Assembly: GCF_037977385.1 (NCBI RefSeq)
Contig: NZ_CP150277.1
Location: forward strand, 1,086,001-1,150,000
Direction of reading: 5' to 3'
Length of the DNA stretch: 64,000 nt
From: Terribacillus sp. FSL K6-0262
GTDB taxonomy: Bacteria > Bacillota > Bacilli > Bacillales > Amphibacillaceae
The notes beneath the pieces were generated by a model, which worked only from the letters and a program-made list of their open reading frames with translations, was not told the DNA's origin and ran no database searches. Within the stretch, counting starts at the first letter, position 1; the number at the start of each line of letters is the position of its first letter. This document shows, in pieces, positions 55,298-64,000 of the stretch. The translations under genes and the position numbers were made by a program.

Positions 55298-55930
55298 TTA
55301 ATAGTGCTTCAAAAAATAAACCAATGACTGCAATTCGATTGCCAGATCGATATGATGCACACGGATATTGCTGGGCACTGCGATACGCGCAGGGGTAAAA
55401 TTCAGGATTCCGGCAATACCGCATTCGACAAGGCGGTCCGTGATTGCTTGGGCAGCATGCGCCGGCACCGTCAGGATAGCTGCGCTTACATTGCCGATAT
55501 ATTTCTCTAAGTCATCGATATGGTAGACGGGGACCCCGCCGATATTATGATCCACTTTTCCGGGATCGGTATCGAATGCCATTTCGATTTTTGTATTGTT
55601 ATTTTTCGTGAAATTATAATGCAGGAATGCTGTACCAAGATTACCGACCCCGATAAGTGCCACTTTCGTGATCTCGTCTTGATCCAGTGTCTTCCGGAAG
55701 AAGTTCAGCAAGTACTCTACATTATAGCCATAGCCCTTTTTGCCAAGTGCTCCGAAATAGGAAAAGTCACGGCGGATTGTGGCCGAGTCGACTTTCACCG
55801 ATTCACTGAGTTCCTTCGAGGAAACCCTTGTTTTGCCTTGCAGATGCAGGCTGTTAAGGAACCGATAATAAAGGGGCAGCCGCTTTGCCGTAGCTTTTGG
55901 TATTTTATTTTGATCCATATACATGCTCAT
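55298..55930 (-). CDS. rex: Redox-sensing repressor Rex
   Basis: A 210-residue Rex: N-terminal winged helix with [20 protein letters not shown] and a C-terminal NAD(H)-binding Rossmann domain with [17 protein letters not shown]. It represses fermentation and respiration genes until NADH rises. GGAGG lies only 4 bases before the ATG at 55930; ATG 55924 with spacing 10 is an alternative. Probable targets include ldh in this window. The position between fetAB and ABC-F keeps the B. subtilis neighbourhood on one side. Confidence 0.95.
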   Translation of the reverse strand: MSMYMDQNKIPKATAKRLPLYYRFLNSLHLQGKTRVSSKELSESVKVDSATIRRDFSYFGALGKKGYGYNVEYLLNFFRKTLDQDEITKVALIGVGNLGTAFLHYNFTKNNNTKIEMAFDTDPGKVDHNIGGVPVYHIDDLEKYIGNVSAAILTVPAHAAQAITDRLVECGIAGILNFTPARIAVPSNIRVHHIDLAIELQSLVYFLKHY

Positions 55931-55939
55931 TTTTCCTCC

Positions 55940-56167
55940 TAAAGCCTGCAGCTTCCAAAAGCGAACTTCGTGCAGCCATGCAGCTGGTCAAAAAGGCCTC
56001 TCGGACTAGAACAGCATGGTTCTGTTACCTTTTCTGAATATGACCAGCCCCATTCCGAGTAGACGGTATGATGGGTTGCAGACAGGTTCCCTTCCGGCAT
56101 CTGCAAGGAGTTACAGATGCTGCCTGCGGCTTCGTCCTTGAATTGTTACGATATGATACTTTCACAA
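55940..56167 (-). ncRNA. Structured leader or RNA candidate upstream of rex
   Basis: The region has several strong inverted repeats on the minus strand: GCATCTG/CAGATGC, GCTGGTCA/TGACCAGC, AAAAGG/CCTTTT nested around AACAG/CTGTT, and CTCGGA/TCCGAG, which crosses the others and so would make a pseudoknot. A TATAAT at 56174-56179 on the minus strand would start a transcript at its edge. No known riboswitch consensus is recognised. Confidence 0.4.
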
Positions 56168-56376
56168 AGTACGATTATAGTTAACACCTTATTCTAACAG
56201 ATAAGAGAAGGAAAGTCTTGTACAGATTCACAAAGAAGATGAGATTGGGGCATCTTGTCTCCATTTTAACAAATCCATTCACGATGTCCATCCGCATGAA
56301 AGCGTATACGCGCAGGAATTCGGCGCTTGCTACTGTTTTGTCACATAGGATACACTGATAGTATGAGGTGAACAAG

Positions 56377-58332
56377 ATGATTTTATTGCAAGCGAACAAT
56401 ATTACAAAACTATTTGGCGCAGATGTCATTTTATCAAATATAAAGCTGGAAGTACAAACACAGGATCGTTTGGCCATCGTCGGTCGCAACGGTGCCGGTA
56501 AATCGACATTGCTGAAGATCCTGGCAGGGGAGTTGAGTTCTGACGAGGGGAATGTATTCCTGTCAAAAGATGCTACCCTAGGTTATTTGGAACAGCATAC
56601 AGGCTTGGAGTCCGAAAAGAGCATCTTGGAGGAAATGAAGACCGTCTTTGCTGATTTGATCCAGCAGGAAGAAGAATTACGCCGTCTGGAAGCAAAGATG
56701 GGCGACCCCGATCTTATTTCCGATGAAGCGGCTTACCAGCAGCTATTGACGAATTATGATACAAAACAGCAGGCTTTCCGCCTGAATGGAGGCTATCAAT
56801 ATGAAGCGGATATCCGCTCCGTATTGAACGGGCTTAATTTCGGCGATAAAGATCTGTCCACCCCTATCGGTTCCTTGAGCGGCGGACAGAAAACCCGGCT
56901 TGCCTTAGGGAAGCTGCTGCTTCAAAAACCGGATGTATTGATACTGGATGAGCCGACCAACCATCTGGACATTTCCACGCTGGACTGGCTGGAAGGTTAT
57001 TTGAGCAGCTATCAGGGAGCTGTCGTAGTCGTATCGCACGACCGTTATTTCCTCGACAAAACAGTCAATACCGTCATTGAGATAGCCCATAATCACTCTG
57101 TCCGTTATAAAGGAAATTACAGCAGCTATCTGGAACAGAAAGCTGCCAATTTTGAACGGGAAATGAAGCAATACGAAAAGCAGCAGGCCGAAATCAAAAA
57201 GATGGAGGAATTCGTCCAAAAGAATATTGCCCGTGCTACAACCACCAAACGGGCTCAAAGCAGACGCAAGCAACTGGAAAAAATGGAACGAATCGATCGT
57301 CCGCTCCAGGATGCATCATCTGCAAGACTCACATTCGATATCGATAGACGCAGCGGGAATGATGTATTGAAAGTGAAGGACTTGGCTTATCAATACCCGG
57401 AGAGTGCCTCCCCTGTCTTCGAGCATGTCACCTTCCATATGAACCGTCAGGATCGCATTGCCCTTACTGGTCCGAACGGAACTGGTAAAACGACATTGCT
57501 CAAGACAATCATCGGAAAGCTTCCCGCTAAATCCGGACAAGTAGAGCTGGGTACCGGCGTCAGCATCGGATATTATGATCAGGAACAGACTGAACTCCAT
57601 TCTTCCAAGACCGTTCTGGCTGAGCTTTGGGATGAATATCCGCTTATGGACGAAAAGGATATCCGGACCATCCTCGGTAATTTCCTATTCACTGGCGATG
57701 ACGTCCTGAAAGTGGTCAATACATTGAGCGGTGGGGAAAAAGCCCGCCTCGCACTGGCCAAGCTCATGATGCAGAAATCGAATCTGTTAATCATGGATGA
57801 ACCTACCAACCACTTGGATCTGGATAGCAAGGAAGTATTGGAGAGTGCATTGGCTGATTACCCTGGCACCATCCTCTTTGTCTCCCATGACCGATACTTT
57901 ATGAACAAAATTGCCACACAGGTGCTGGAACTTGCAGACAAACAGATAGTTTCCTACCTAGGCAACTATGATTATTTCCTTGAGAAGAAGCAGGAGCAGC
58001 AGGAAATTGCGGAATTGGAGGCATCTGCTGCAGAAACGAAGCAGTCATCTGCCAGACAGGAGAATAAATCCACTTATCACCAGGACAAGGCACTCAAGCG
58101 GGAAATCCGGAAACGCGAAAGACGCATTGCCGAGCTGGAAGAAAAGATCGCCGAATTGGAGACAGAGATCGAAAGCAATGAGACATTGCTCACAGATCCG
58201 GAAATCTTCCAGGATTATCAGAAAGCACAGGAGATCACCGAGAAGAATGAGCAGCTGCAGGCGACTTTAATGGAAGTGATGGAAGAATGGGAAACACTAA
58301 GCGAAGAGCACGAAAGTTATGCACAGGACTGA
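56377..58332 (+). CDS. ABC-F family ATPase (YdiF-like)
   Basis: A 651-residue protein with two ABC domains and no membrane part. Walker A motifs are GRNGAGKSTLLK (near 35) and GPNGTGKTTLLK (near 365); signatures are LSGGQKTRLALGK and LSGGEKARLALAK. The interdomain linker is long and charged, and the C-terminal 100 residues form a coiled coil. This is the Uup/YdiF branch acting on ribosomes. The start is ATG 56377 with GAGGTG 6 bases upstream. Synteny with tsaD and rex matches B. subtilis ydiF. Confidence 0.94.
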   Translation: MILLQANNITKLFGADVILSNIKLEVQTQDRLAIVGRNGAGKSTLLKILAGELSSDEGNVFLSKDATLGYLEQHTGLESEKSILEEMKTVFADLIQQEEELRRLEAKMGDPDLISDEAAYQQLLTNYDTKQQAFRLNGGYQYEADIRSVLNGLNFGDKDLSTPIGSLSGGQKTRLALGKLLLQKPDVLILDEPTNHLDISTLDWLEGYLSSYQGAVVVVSHDRYFLDKTVNTVIEIAHNHSVRYKGNYSSYLEQKAANFEREMKQYEKQQAEIKKMEEFVQKNIARATTTKRAQSRRKQLEKMERIDRPLQDASSARLTFDIDRRSGNDVLKVKDLAYQYPESASPVFEHVTFHMNRQDRIALTGPNGTGKTTLLKTIIGKLPAKSGQVELGTGVSIGYYDQEQTELHSSKTVLAELWDEYPLMDEKDIRTILGNFLFTGDDVLKVVNTLSGGEKARLALAKLMMQKSNLLIMDEPTNHLDLDSKEVLESALADYPGTILFVSHDRYFMNKIATQVLELADKQIVSYLGNYDYFLEKKQEQQEIAELEASAAETKQSSARQENKSTYHQDKALKREIRKRERRIAELEEKIAELETEIESNETLLTDPEIFQDYQKAQEITEKNEQLQATLMEVMEEWETLSEEHESYAQD

Positions 58333-58359
58333 ATAGGTTTACATCGTTGATTTAATGGG

Positions 58360-58489
58360 ATATACACAAACTTATACACATTATACACAATATCCACAGC
58401 TATTTCGTGCTGTTTTATCCACTTCTATACCTGATACTAATAGCGGGTTTTAAGAAGTTATACACAATCATTGGCTTATCTGTGAATAA
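58360..58489. promoter_or_regulatory. DnaA-box cluster
   Basis: Seven DnaA-box-like 9-mers occur in 130 bases. Perfect TTATNCACA boxes: 58372-58380, 58381-58389, 58458-58466 and the reverse box 58481-58489. One-mismatch boxes: 58360-58368, 58390-58398 and 58415-58423. The cluster lies between convergent ABC-F and tsaD genes, where no promoter is needed. Confidence 0.88.
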
Positions 58490-58530
58490 AAAAAGCATCG
58501 TTTTCTTGATCGAAAACGATGCTTTTTTTC
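58489..58530. terminator. Bidirectional terminator between ABC-F and tsaD
   Basis: Stem AAAAAAGCATCGTTTTC with complement, loop TTGATC, T runs on both strands. Confidence 0.92.
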
Positions 58531-59536
58531 ATAACGGCATGGATGCTCTTGCATTCATGGACATATCAGCAAATTTCCCTCGGTGATACAGGATGGAAGC
58601 AGCTGCTCCGATCATAGCCGCATTATCTGTACATAAAGCCAGCGGCGGAATAAGCAGTTCTGCCTGCTTGTCTGCAAATGCTTCTTCCAAAGAAGCTCGC
58701 AGCCCTTTATTTGCAGCGACACCACCTGCGACGATGATTTGCTTCGCACCGAACTCTTCGGCCGCGCGAATTGTCTTGCCTACGAGCACATCCACGACGC
58801 TTGCCTGGAAGCTCGCAGCTACATCGGCAGGCGGCAATGTTTCTCCTTTTTGTTTGGCATTATGCAGTGTATTGATCACAGCAGATTTCAACCCGGAAAA
58901 ACTGAAGTCATAGCTTCCCGGCTCCAGCCACGCACGGGGGAAATCAATCGACTGTTCTCCTTCAGCTGCCAGCTTATCAATCCGGGGACCTCCCGGATAG
59001 GGCAGCTGTAATGTTCTGGCCACTTTGTCATATGCCTCTCCAGCTGCGTCATCACGCGTTTCTCCGATAACCTCGAAACTGCCATGCTCCTGCATGAGGA
59101 CAAGCTCGGTATGACCGCCTGAAACGACTAATGCAAGCAGCGGAAACGCAAACTCCTGCTCCAGTCGATTGGCATAAATATGACCAGCAATATGATGGAC
59201 ACCGATCAAAGGCTTACCAAGGGAAAATGCCAGTGCTTTGGCAGCATTCACCCCGACCAGCAATGCACCGATAAGGCCAGGTCCCTGCGTAACAGCAATG
59301 GCGTCCAAATCTTCTTTTTGGATACCTGCCTGCCGGATAGCTTCTTCAATGACGAGCGTTATCTGTTCCACATGATGCCTGGATGCTATTTCCGGTACTA
59401 CACCGCCAAAGCGCTTATGACTTTCGATTTGGGAAGCAACGATATTCGATCTGATCACCCTTCCCCCTTCAATGACGGCAGCTGCTGTTTCATCACAGCT
59501 AGTTTCTATTGCTAAGATAAGTTCTGATGTTTTCAT
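58529..59536 (-). CDS. tsaD: tRNA t6A threonylcarbamoyltransferase TsaD
   Basis: A 335-residue ASKHA protein that transfers threonylcarbamoyl to A37 of ANN-decoding tRNAs together with TsaB and TsaE. The iron-binding [13 protein letters not shown] is near residues 110-122, followed by [12 protein letters not shown]. The start at 59536 overlaps rimI by 4 bases. It is last of the tsaE-tsaB-rimI-tsaD operon. Confidence 0.97.
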   Translation of the reverse strand: MKTSELILAIETSCDETAAAVIEGGRVIRSNIVASQIESHKRFGGVVPEIASRHHVEQITLVIEEAIRQAGIQKEDLDAIAVTQGPGLIGALLVGVNAAKALAFSLGKPLIGVHHIAGHIYANRLEQEFAFPLLALVVSGGHTELVLMQEHGSFEVIGETRDDAAGEAYDKVARTLQLPYPGGPRIDKLAAEGEQSIDFPRAWLEPGSYDFSFSGLKSAVINTLHNAKQKGETLPPADVAASFQASVVDVLVGKTIRAAEEFGAKQIIVAGGVAANKGLRASLEEAFADKQAELLIPPLALCTDNAAMIGAAASILYHRGKFADMSMNARASMPL

Positions 59537-59982
59537 AAATTCACCCACATTACAATCGCATCTTCTTGATTGTCTGTATAATAGTTTTTCCGAATGCCAC
59601 CCGGCACCAATCCGAATTTCCGATATAAATGCTGCGCCGGTATATTGGATACGCGTACTTCAAGAGACAAACGGTAAGCACCTGCAAAGATTGCCTGCTC
59701 CAAGACATGCGCAAACAGCTTCTCACCCAGTTTTTGTCCCCTGTACTCAGGAAGGATCGCGATATTCGTTATCTGTGCCTCATCGATGACAAGCCACATC
59801 CCGCAATAACCAGCAATTACACCATCGCTTTCAATGACAAAATAATTTGCAAAGTTATTCTCGGTGATCTCTCGTTCAAAGATGTCCATGGACCATGGTA
59901 CAGCAAATGATGCTGTCTCGATTGCATAGACAGCCGGCACATCGGCTAATCGCATCGGACGGACCGTTACTTGCGCACTCAC
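59533..59982 (-). CDS. rimI: Ribosomal-protein-alanine acetyltransferase RimI
   Basis: A GNAT enzyme of about 149 residues. The acetyl-CoA motif reads [20 protein letters not shown], and the C-terminal [15 protein letters not shown] is typical of RimI. It acetylates a ribosomal protein N-terminus. A TTG at 60009 would overlap tsaB by 31 bases; the GTG at 59982 has AGGAG 9 bases upstream and a clean GTGA overlap, so I prefer it. Confidence 0.93.
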   Translation of the reverse strand: MSAQVTVRPMRLADVPAVYAIETASFAVPWSMDIFEREITENNFANYFVIESDGVIAGYCGMWLVIDEAQITNIAILPEYRGQKLGEKLFAHVLEQAIFAGAYRLSLEVRVSNIPAQHLYRKFGLVPGGIRKNYYTDNQEDAIVMWVNL

Positions 59983-60677
59983 TTCTGCTGCTCCTGCTGT
60001 TTCAGCCAATTTGATTCCGCCTCCGTCATCCGGACATAGTTCGGTACAATCCGATGCACATCATCCGTTTTCTTTGCAGCCCCGATTTGGGCCAGGACGG
60101 AAGGCCGCGCATAATGTACAGCGCCGTCCGGAATAACTGCTTTCTCACCTAACATCTCCGTGATCATACTGCGATACATTTCGATATCCGGACTCAAGAA
60201 TAGAATTTTCCCTTCTCTTGTCCGCAGTTGTTCGAGCCAATCCGAAAAAAGAGGATTAACTGCTTCCTCAGCCTGCTCAAAAGACGCCTCATTACTGGCG
60301 TAAAGGGCTGTATATACCTGCCCCCTGCGTGCATCAAAGAAAGGACAGACATAACCAGGGAATAACTCCCCTTGACTGGCAAGCCCCTCAAGGCTTGAAA
60401 CACCAATCACATCGATGCCAAGTGCCCATGCCATTGTCTTGGCAGTGGCCATACTGATTCGCACACCTGTATAGGAACCAGGTCCTTGTCCGACGACAAT
60501 CCGATCCAAGTCGGCTGGTGCCGTTTTTGTTTCTTTCATCAATTGTTCGATTGCCGGAAGCAAACGAACAGAGTGATCCCTGTGACCATGCATGACATGT
60601 TCACCCAATGTTACACCATCCTTCACAATCGCTACTCCCAGCAGCTGATTGGATGTATCCATGGCTAATATATTCAT
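59979..60677 (-). CDS. tsaB: tRNA t6A biosynthesis protein TsaB
   Basis: A 232-residue TsaD paralogue starting MNILAMDTSNQLLGVAIVKD. The RIVVGQGPGSYTGVRISMAT block is diagnostic. It is a non-catalytic partner of TsaD. AAGGAG precedes the ATG, which overlaps tsaE by 4 bases. Confidence 0.95.
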   Translation of the reverse strand: MNILAMDTSNQLLGVAIVKDGVTLGEHVMHGHRDHSVRLLPAIEQLMKETKTAPADLDRIVVGQGPGSYTGVRISMATAKTMAWALGIDVIGVSSLEGLASQGELFPGYVCPFFDARRGQVYTALYASNEASFEQAEEAVNPLFSDWLEQLRTREGKILFLSPDIEMYRSMITEMLGEKAVIPDGAVHYARPSVLAQIGAAKKTDDVHRIVPNYVRMTEAESNWLKQQEQQK

Positions 60678-61126
60678 TCCATTAACTCCTTACAAAGCTT
60701 TTCATAACGTTCACCGATGGGCTTAAGCATGATCGTCCTTCCTTCTCCATCATGCTTGAGCGTAAGCTCCAATCGCTCCTTTGGCAAGTACTCTTCAATG
60801 AATTGCGCCCATTCCACAATGGAAACACCTTCACCTGAAAAATATTCTTCAAAACCAATATCTTCCTCACTGTCCTCCAGCCGGTATACATCCATATGAT
60901 ATAACGGCAGGCGTCCGTCGTATTCCTTGATAATGGTGAAAGTTGGGCTGTTGATCGTCCGTTTCACACCCAGACCAGCTCCAATCGCTTTTGTCAGTGT
61001 CGTCTTACCTGCACCAAGGTCACCTTCCATTGTAATGATGTCTCCTGGCTGTAGCAGTTCAGCAAGCTGCCGGCCGAACGAATTGGTTTCTTCTATTGTA
61101 TGCATCGTCTTCCTTAAATGGGTCAT
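60674..61126 (-). CDS. tsaE: tRNA t6A biosynthesis ATPase TsaE
   Basis: A 150-residue P-loop ATPase with Walker A GDLGAGKTTLTKAI near 39-52 and the conserved SPTFTIIKEY. It drives turnover of the TsaB-TsaD complex. ATG 61126 has AGGTG 6 bases upstream. It is the first gene of the operon; thiL, which precedes it in B. subtilis, is absent here. Confidence 0.95.
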   Translation of the reverse strand: MTHLRKTMHTIEETNSFGRQLAELLQPGDIITMEGDLGAGKTTLTKAIGAGLGVKRTINSPTFTIIKEYDGRLPLYHMDVYRLEDSEEDIGFEEYFSGEGVSIVEWAQFIEEYLPKERLELTLKHDGEGRTIMLKPIGERYEKLCKELME

Positions 61127-61266
61127 TACCATCACCTGACTCGCTTTCTTTATTCATCTATTTATCATAGCAAAGTATAGCCTAAAAGCAAAAGCACCAG
61201 AAACAAAAAGGCTTTCCTGAATTTATGGAGAATAGTTATACTATCAGCTAATAAAGGAGCATGCAT

Positions 61267-62049
61267 ATGGAAGCATTGGAACAGATGTACAGCTACAGCT
61301 GGAATGGTGAAATGAAATCCTATTTGGATCAAGTCGATCTGCACAGATACCAACATATATGGATCGGGCGTTTCGGCGGCAGCATTGCACACGGCGCCTA
61401 TAAGAATGAGGATGCTTGTCTCATCTTTACAGGGAGCGATTGGGAGCTTGCAGCCATCATGGGAGCAGAGCACACTGTCGAAAGTGCTGCCTTCATTGCC
61501 GACTCGCTTATCCTTAGACAGAGGAAAATCATTGAAACTCTTGAGGAAGATGTTTCCAGCGCAATCAAAAAGATCGACAGCTTTCTCATGAGTATGTTCA
61601 ATAGTGTCCGTTTCCGATCGACTGCCGCCAAGGTGAATGGGAATAGCTCTTGTTTGATTGCCGTGCGAAAAGCAGGCTATTTGTATTGGCTGTCCATCGG
61701 CGAGAATGCACTTTTTCATTTGTCATCCATCTCGGATCATTCGAGCTCCATCCAGTTGAATCAGCAAAACCGTTCCAGTCGAATCGGCGCTGACAATACC
61801 TTCGATCAAGAGGTGCCTGCCTATAATATGGGAATAATACCTCTCGCAGACGGAAGCAATCATATCTTATTGTCTACAATAGGTTTGCAATGCTTCCCAG
61901 TTTCCCCATATAAAAATGCATCCCGTTTGCAACGTGCTTTTAATAAGAGCGAGAGCGCACCACATTTCCTGCAGACATTGCTAAGAAATGCCCAAGCTGC
62001 AGGTGCGGCGGAAAGCATTACACTGATGTGCTGGGAAATACACATATAA
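61267..62049 (+). CDS. Degenerate PP2C-like protein
   Basis: The 260-residue protein follows the PP2C fold: GRFGGSIAHGAYKNEDACLI with the family Asn-Glu-Asp, a strand ending AAIMGAEHTVESA, and later SSCLIAVRKAGYLYWLSIGE and NHILLSTIGLQ. In active PP2C the second block is DGHGG or DAH with a metal-binding Asp; here it is MGAEH, and the late Asp-Gly reads STIGLQ. It is probably not a phosphatase. AAAGGAG has ideal spacing to ATG 61267. It is opposite in strand to its neighbours tsaE and tRNA-Asp. Confidence 0.7.
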   Translation: MEALEQMYSYSWNGEMKSYLDQVDLHRYQHIWIGRFGGSIAHGAYKNEDACLIFTGSDWELAAIMGAEHTVESAAFIADSLILRQRKIIETLEEDVSSAIKKIDSFLMSMFNSVRFRSTAAKVNGNSSCLIAVRKAGYLYWLSIGENALFHLSSISDHSSSIQLNQQNRSSRIGADNTFDQEVPAYNMGIIPLADGSNHILLSTIGLQCFPVSPYKNASRLQRAFNKSESAPHFLQTLLRNAQAAGAAESITLMCWEIHI

Positions 62050-62084
62050 AAAAAGCTTTAGGATTAACTCCTAAAGCTTTTGAA
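62050..62084 (+). terminator. Terminator of PP2C-like gene
   Basis: Stem AAAGCTTTAGGA / TCCTAAAGCTTT with loop TTAAC, then a T run; it may also end the rRNA-tRNA transcript from the other strand. Confidence 0.85.
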
Positions 62085-62096
62085 TGATCTTATGTA

Positions 62097-62173
62097 TGGC
62101 GGTCCGGACGGGACTCGAACCCGCGACCTCCTGCGTGACAGGCAGGCATTCTAACCAACTGAACTACCGGACC
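62097..62173 (-). tRNA. tRNA-Asp (GTC)
   Basis: A complete cloverleaf: acceptor GGTCCGG/CCGGACC, D arm, anticodon loop CTGTCAC with anticodon GTC, T arm GGGTTCGAGTCCC, discriminator G and encoded CCA. It is the last gene of the rRNA-tRNA unit. Confidence 0.97.
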
Positions 62174-62244
62174 AAAACTGCTGCTACTATGTATTAGTGC
62201 ATGATCATTTGGTTGCACTCTTCGAGTACTTCCATTTAATGATG

Positions 62245-62322
<78 letters not shown>

Positions 62323-62342
62323 ACAATAATAAGTGAATATTC

Positions 62343-62457
62343 GGCCTGGCAGCGTCCTACTCTCGCAGGGCGAACCCAACTACCATCGGCGCTGAAGAGC
62401 TTAACTGCTGTGTTCGGCATGGGAACAGGTGTGACCTCTTCGCTATTACCACCAGAC
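62343..62457 (-). rRNA. 5S ribosomal RNA
   Basis: The minus strand reads TCTGGTGGTAATAGCGAAGA at the 5' end, CCGAACACAGCAGTTAAGCT in the middle and GAGAGTAGGACGCTGCCAGG at the 3' end, the usual Bacillus 5S pattern. Confidence 0.95.
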
Positions 62458-62696
62458 CTGGCTTATCTTTTCCAAAGACAAAATTTATTATACTTTATCT
62501 CAATCGAAAAAACAAGTTTGAAGTGTAAACCTTCAAAACTAGATAAGAAACATTGATGCTGCACATCTCTCATGCGTGCCAAGCACCGGAGTGCTTGGTC
62601 TTTGGCGTTGACTTACTAAGGGATCTGGCGCTGCGGCTAGATCCAGCTCCAAAGGCCATAGTTTCTAAACGGCCTTTTCCGCTTTTCGTTTTTTAG
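62458..62696 (-). other. 23S-5S spacer
   Basis: Spacer of about 240 bases with a hairpin CCAAGCACC/GGTGCTTGG, probably part of processing stems. No tRNA in it. Confidence 0.7.

Positions 62697-64000
<1,304 letters not shown>

Overview
The window is chromosomal DNA from a low-to-mid GC Gram-positive rod of the Bacillaceae. The evidence is strong AGGAGG-type ribosome binding sites with frequent TTG and GTG starts, a class III Fbp, a CIRCE-controlled groES-groEL operon, S-box and L-box riboswitches, a Rex regulator, a Rap-like TPR protein, and a gene order matching the rrn-tRNA-tsaEBD-rex / ydiKL-groESL neighbourhood of Bacillus subtilis as I remember it. Terribacillus or a close relative would fit, but I cannot prove genus level from sequence alone.

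Layout. 0.2-13.9 kb: fbp, small membrane and lipoprotein genes, an amidase, a chemotaxis receptor, an RlmI-type rRNA methyltransferase, a repeat-rich Ltp-domain protein, a DUF1445 protein, then groEL/groES on the minus strand. 14.2-15.2 kb: ydiL and ydiK homologues. 15.2-19.0 kb: a three-gene operon (hot-dog thioesterase, FabF-like ketosynthase, acyl-CoA ligase) behind a promoter-hairpin leader. 19-24.4 kb: small stress and regulatory genes, including a GNAT gene with an in-frame stop, a FusB-like EF-G-binding protein, and a MerR-controlled carboxymuconolactone decarboxylase unit whose MerR gene is broken by an 8-bp tandem duplication. 24.5-31.7 kb: transporters and riboswitches. A SAM-I riboswitch precedes a catalytically degenerate M42 peptidase homologue, and a lysine riboswitch precedes a LysP-type permease. 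32-39.6 kb: Rap-like protein, a ribA-ribD-HAD operon, a YbaK deacylase, an XRE/membrane pair with a palindromic operator, and an HpaB-type monooxygenase.

39.8-55.2 kb: Rex-boxed L-lactate dehydrogenase followed by a VOC-gene remnant, a LacI-type regulator, a Fur-boxed siderophore-binding lipoprotein, catalase, an HxlR regulator divergent from an alcohol dehydrogenase, an MFS exporter overlapping a haloacid dehalogenase, UspA, and a FetAB-type ABC transporter. 55.3-64 kb: rex, a structured intergenic region, an ABC-F protein, a DnaA-box cluster, the t6A genes tsaD-rimI-tsaB-tsaE, a degenerate PP2C-like protein, tRNA-Asp, tRNA-fMet, 5S rRNA and the 3' part of 23S rRNA, which runs off the window.

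The two ends belong to one conserved synteny block in B. subtilis. Here the block is split by about 40 kb of metabolic, transport and stress genes. Redox control links parts of it: rex lies in the window and its probable operators sit at ldh. No phage, IS element, integrase or CRISPR array was found. The most unusual items are the SAM-riboswitch-controlled pseudo-peptidase, the DnaA-box cluster, the broken MerR gene with an intact operator, and the structured region upstream of rex.
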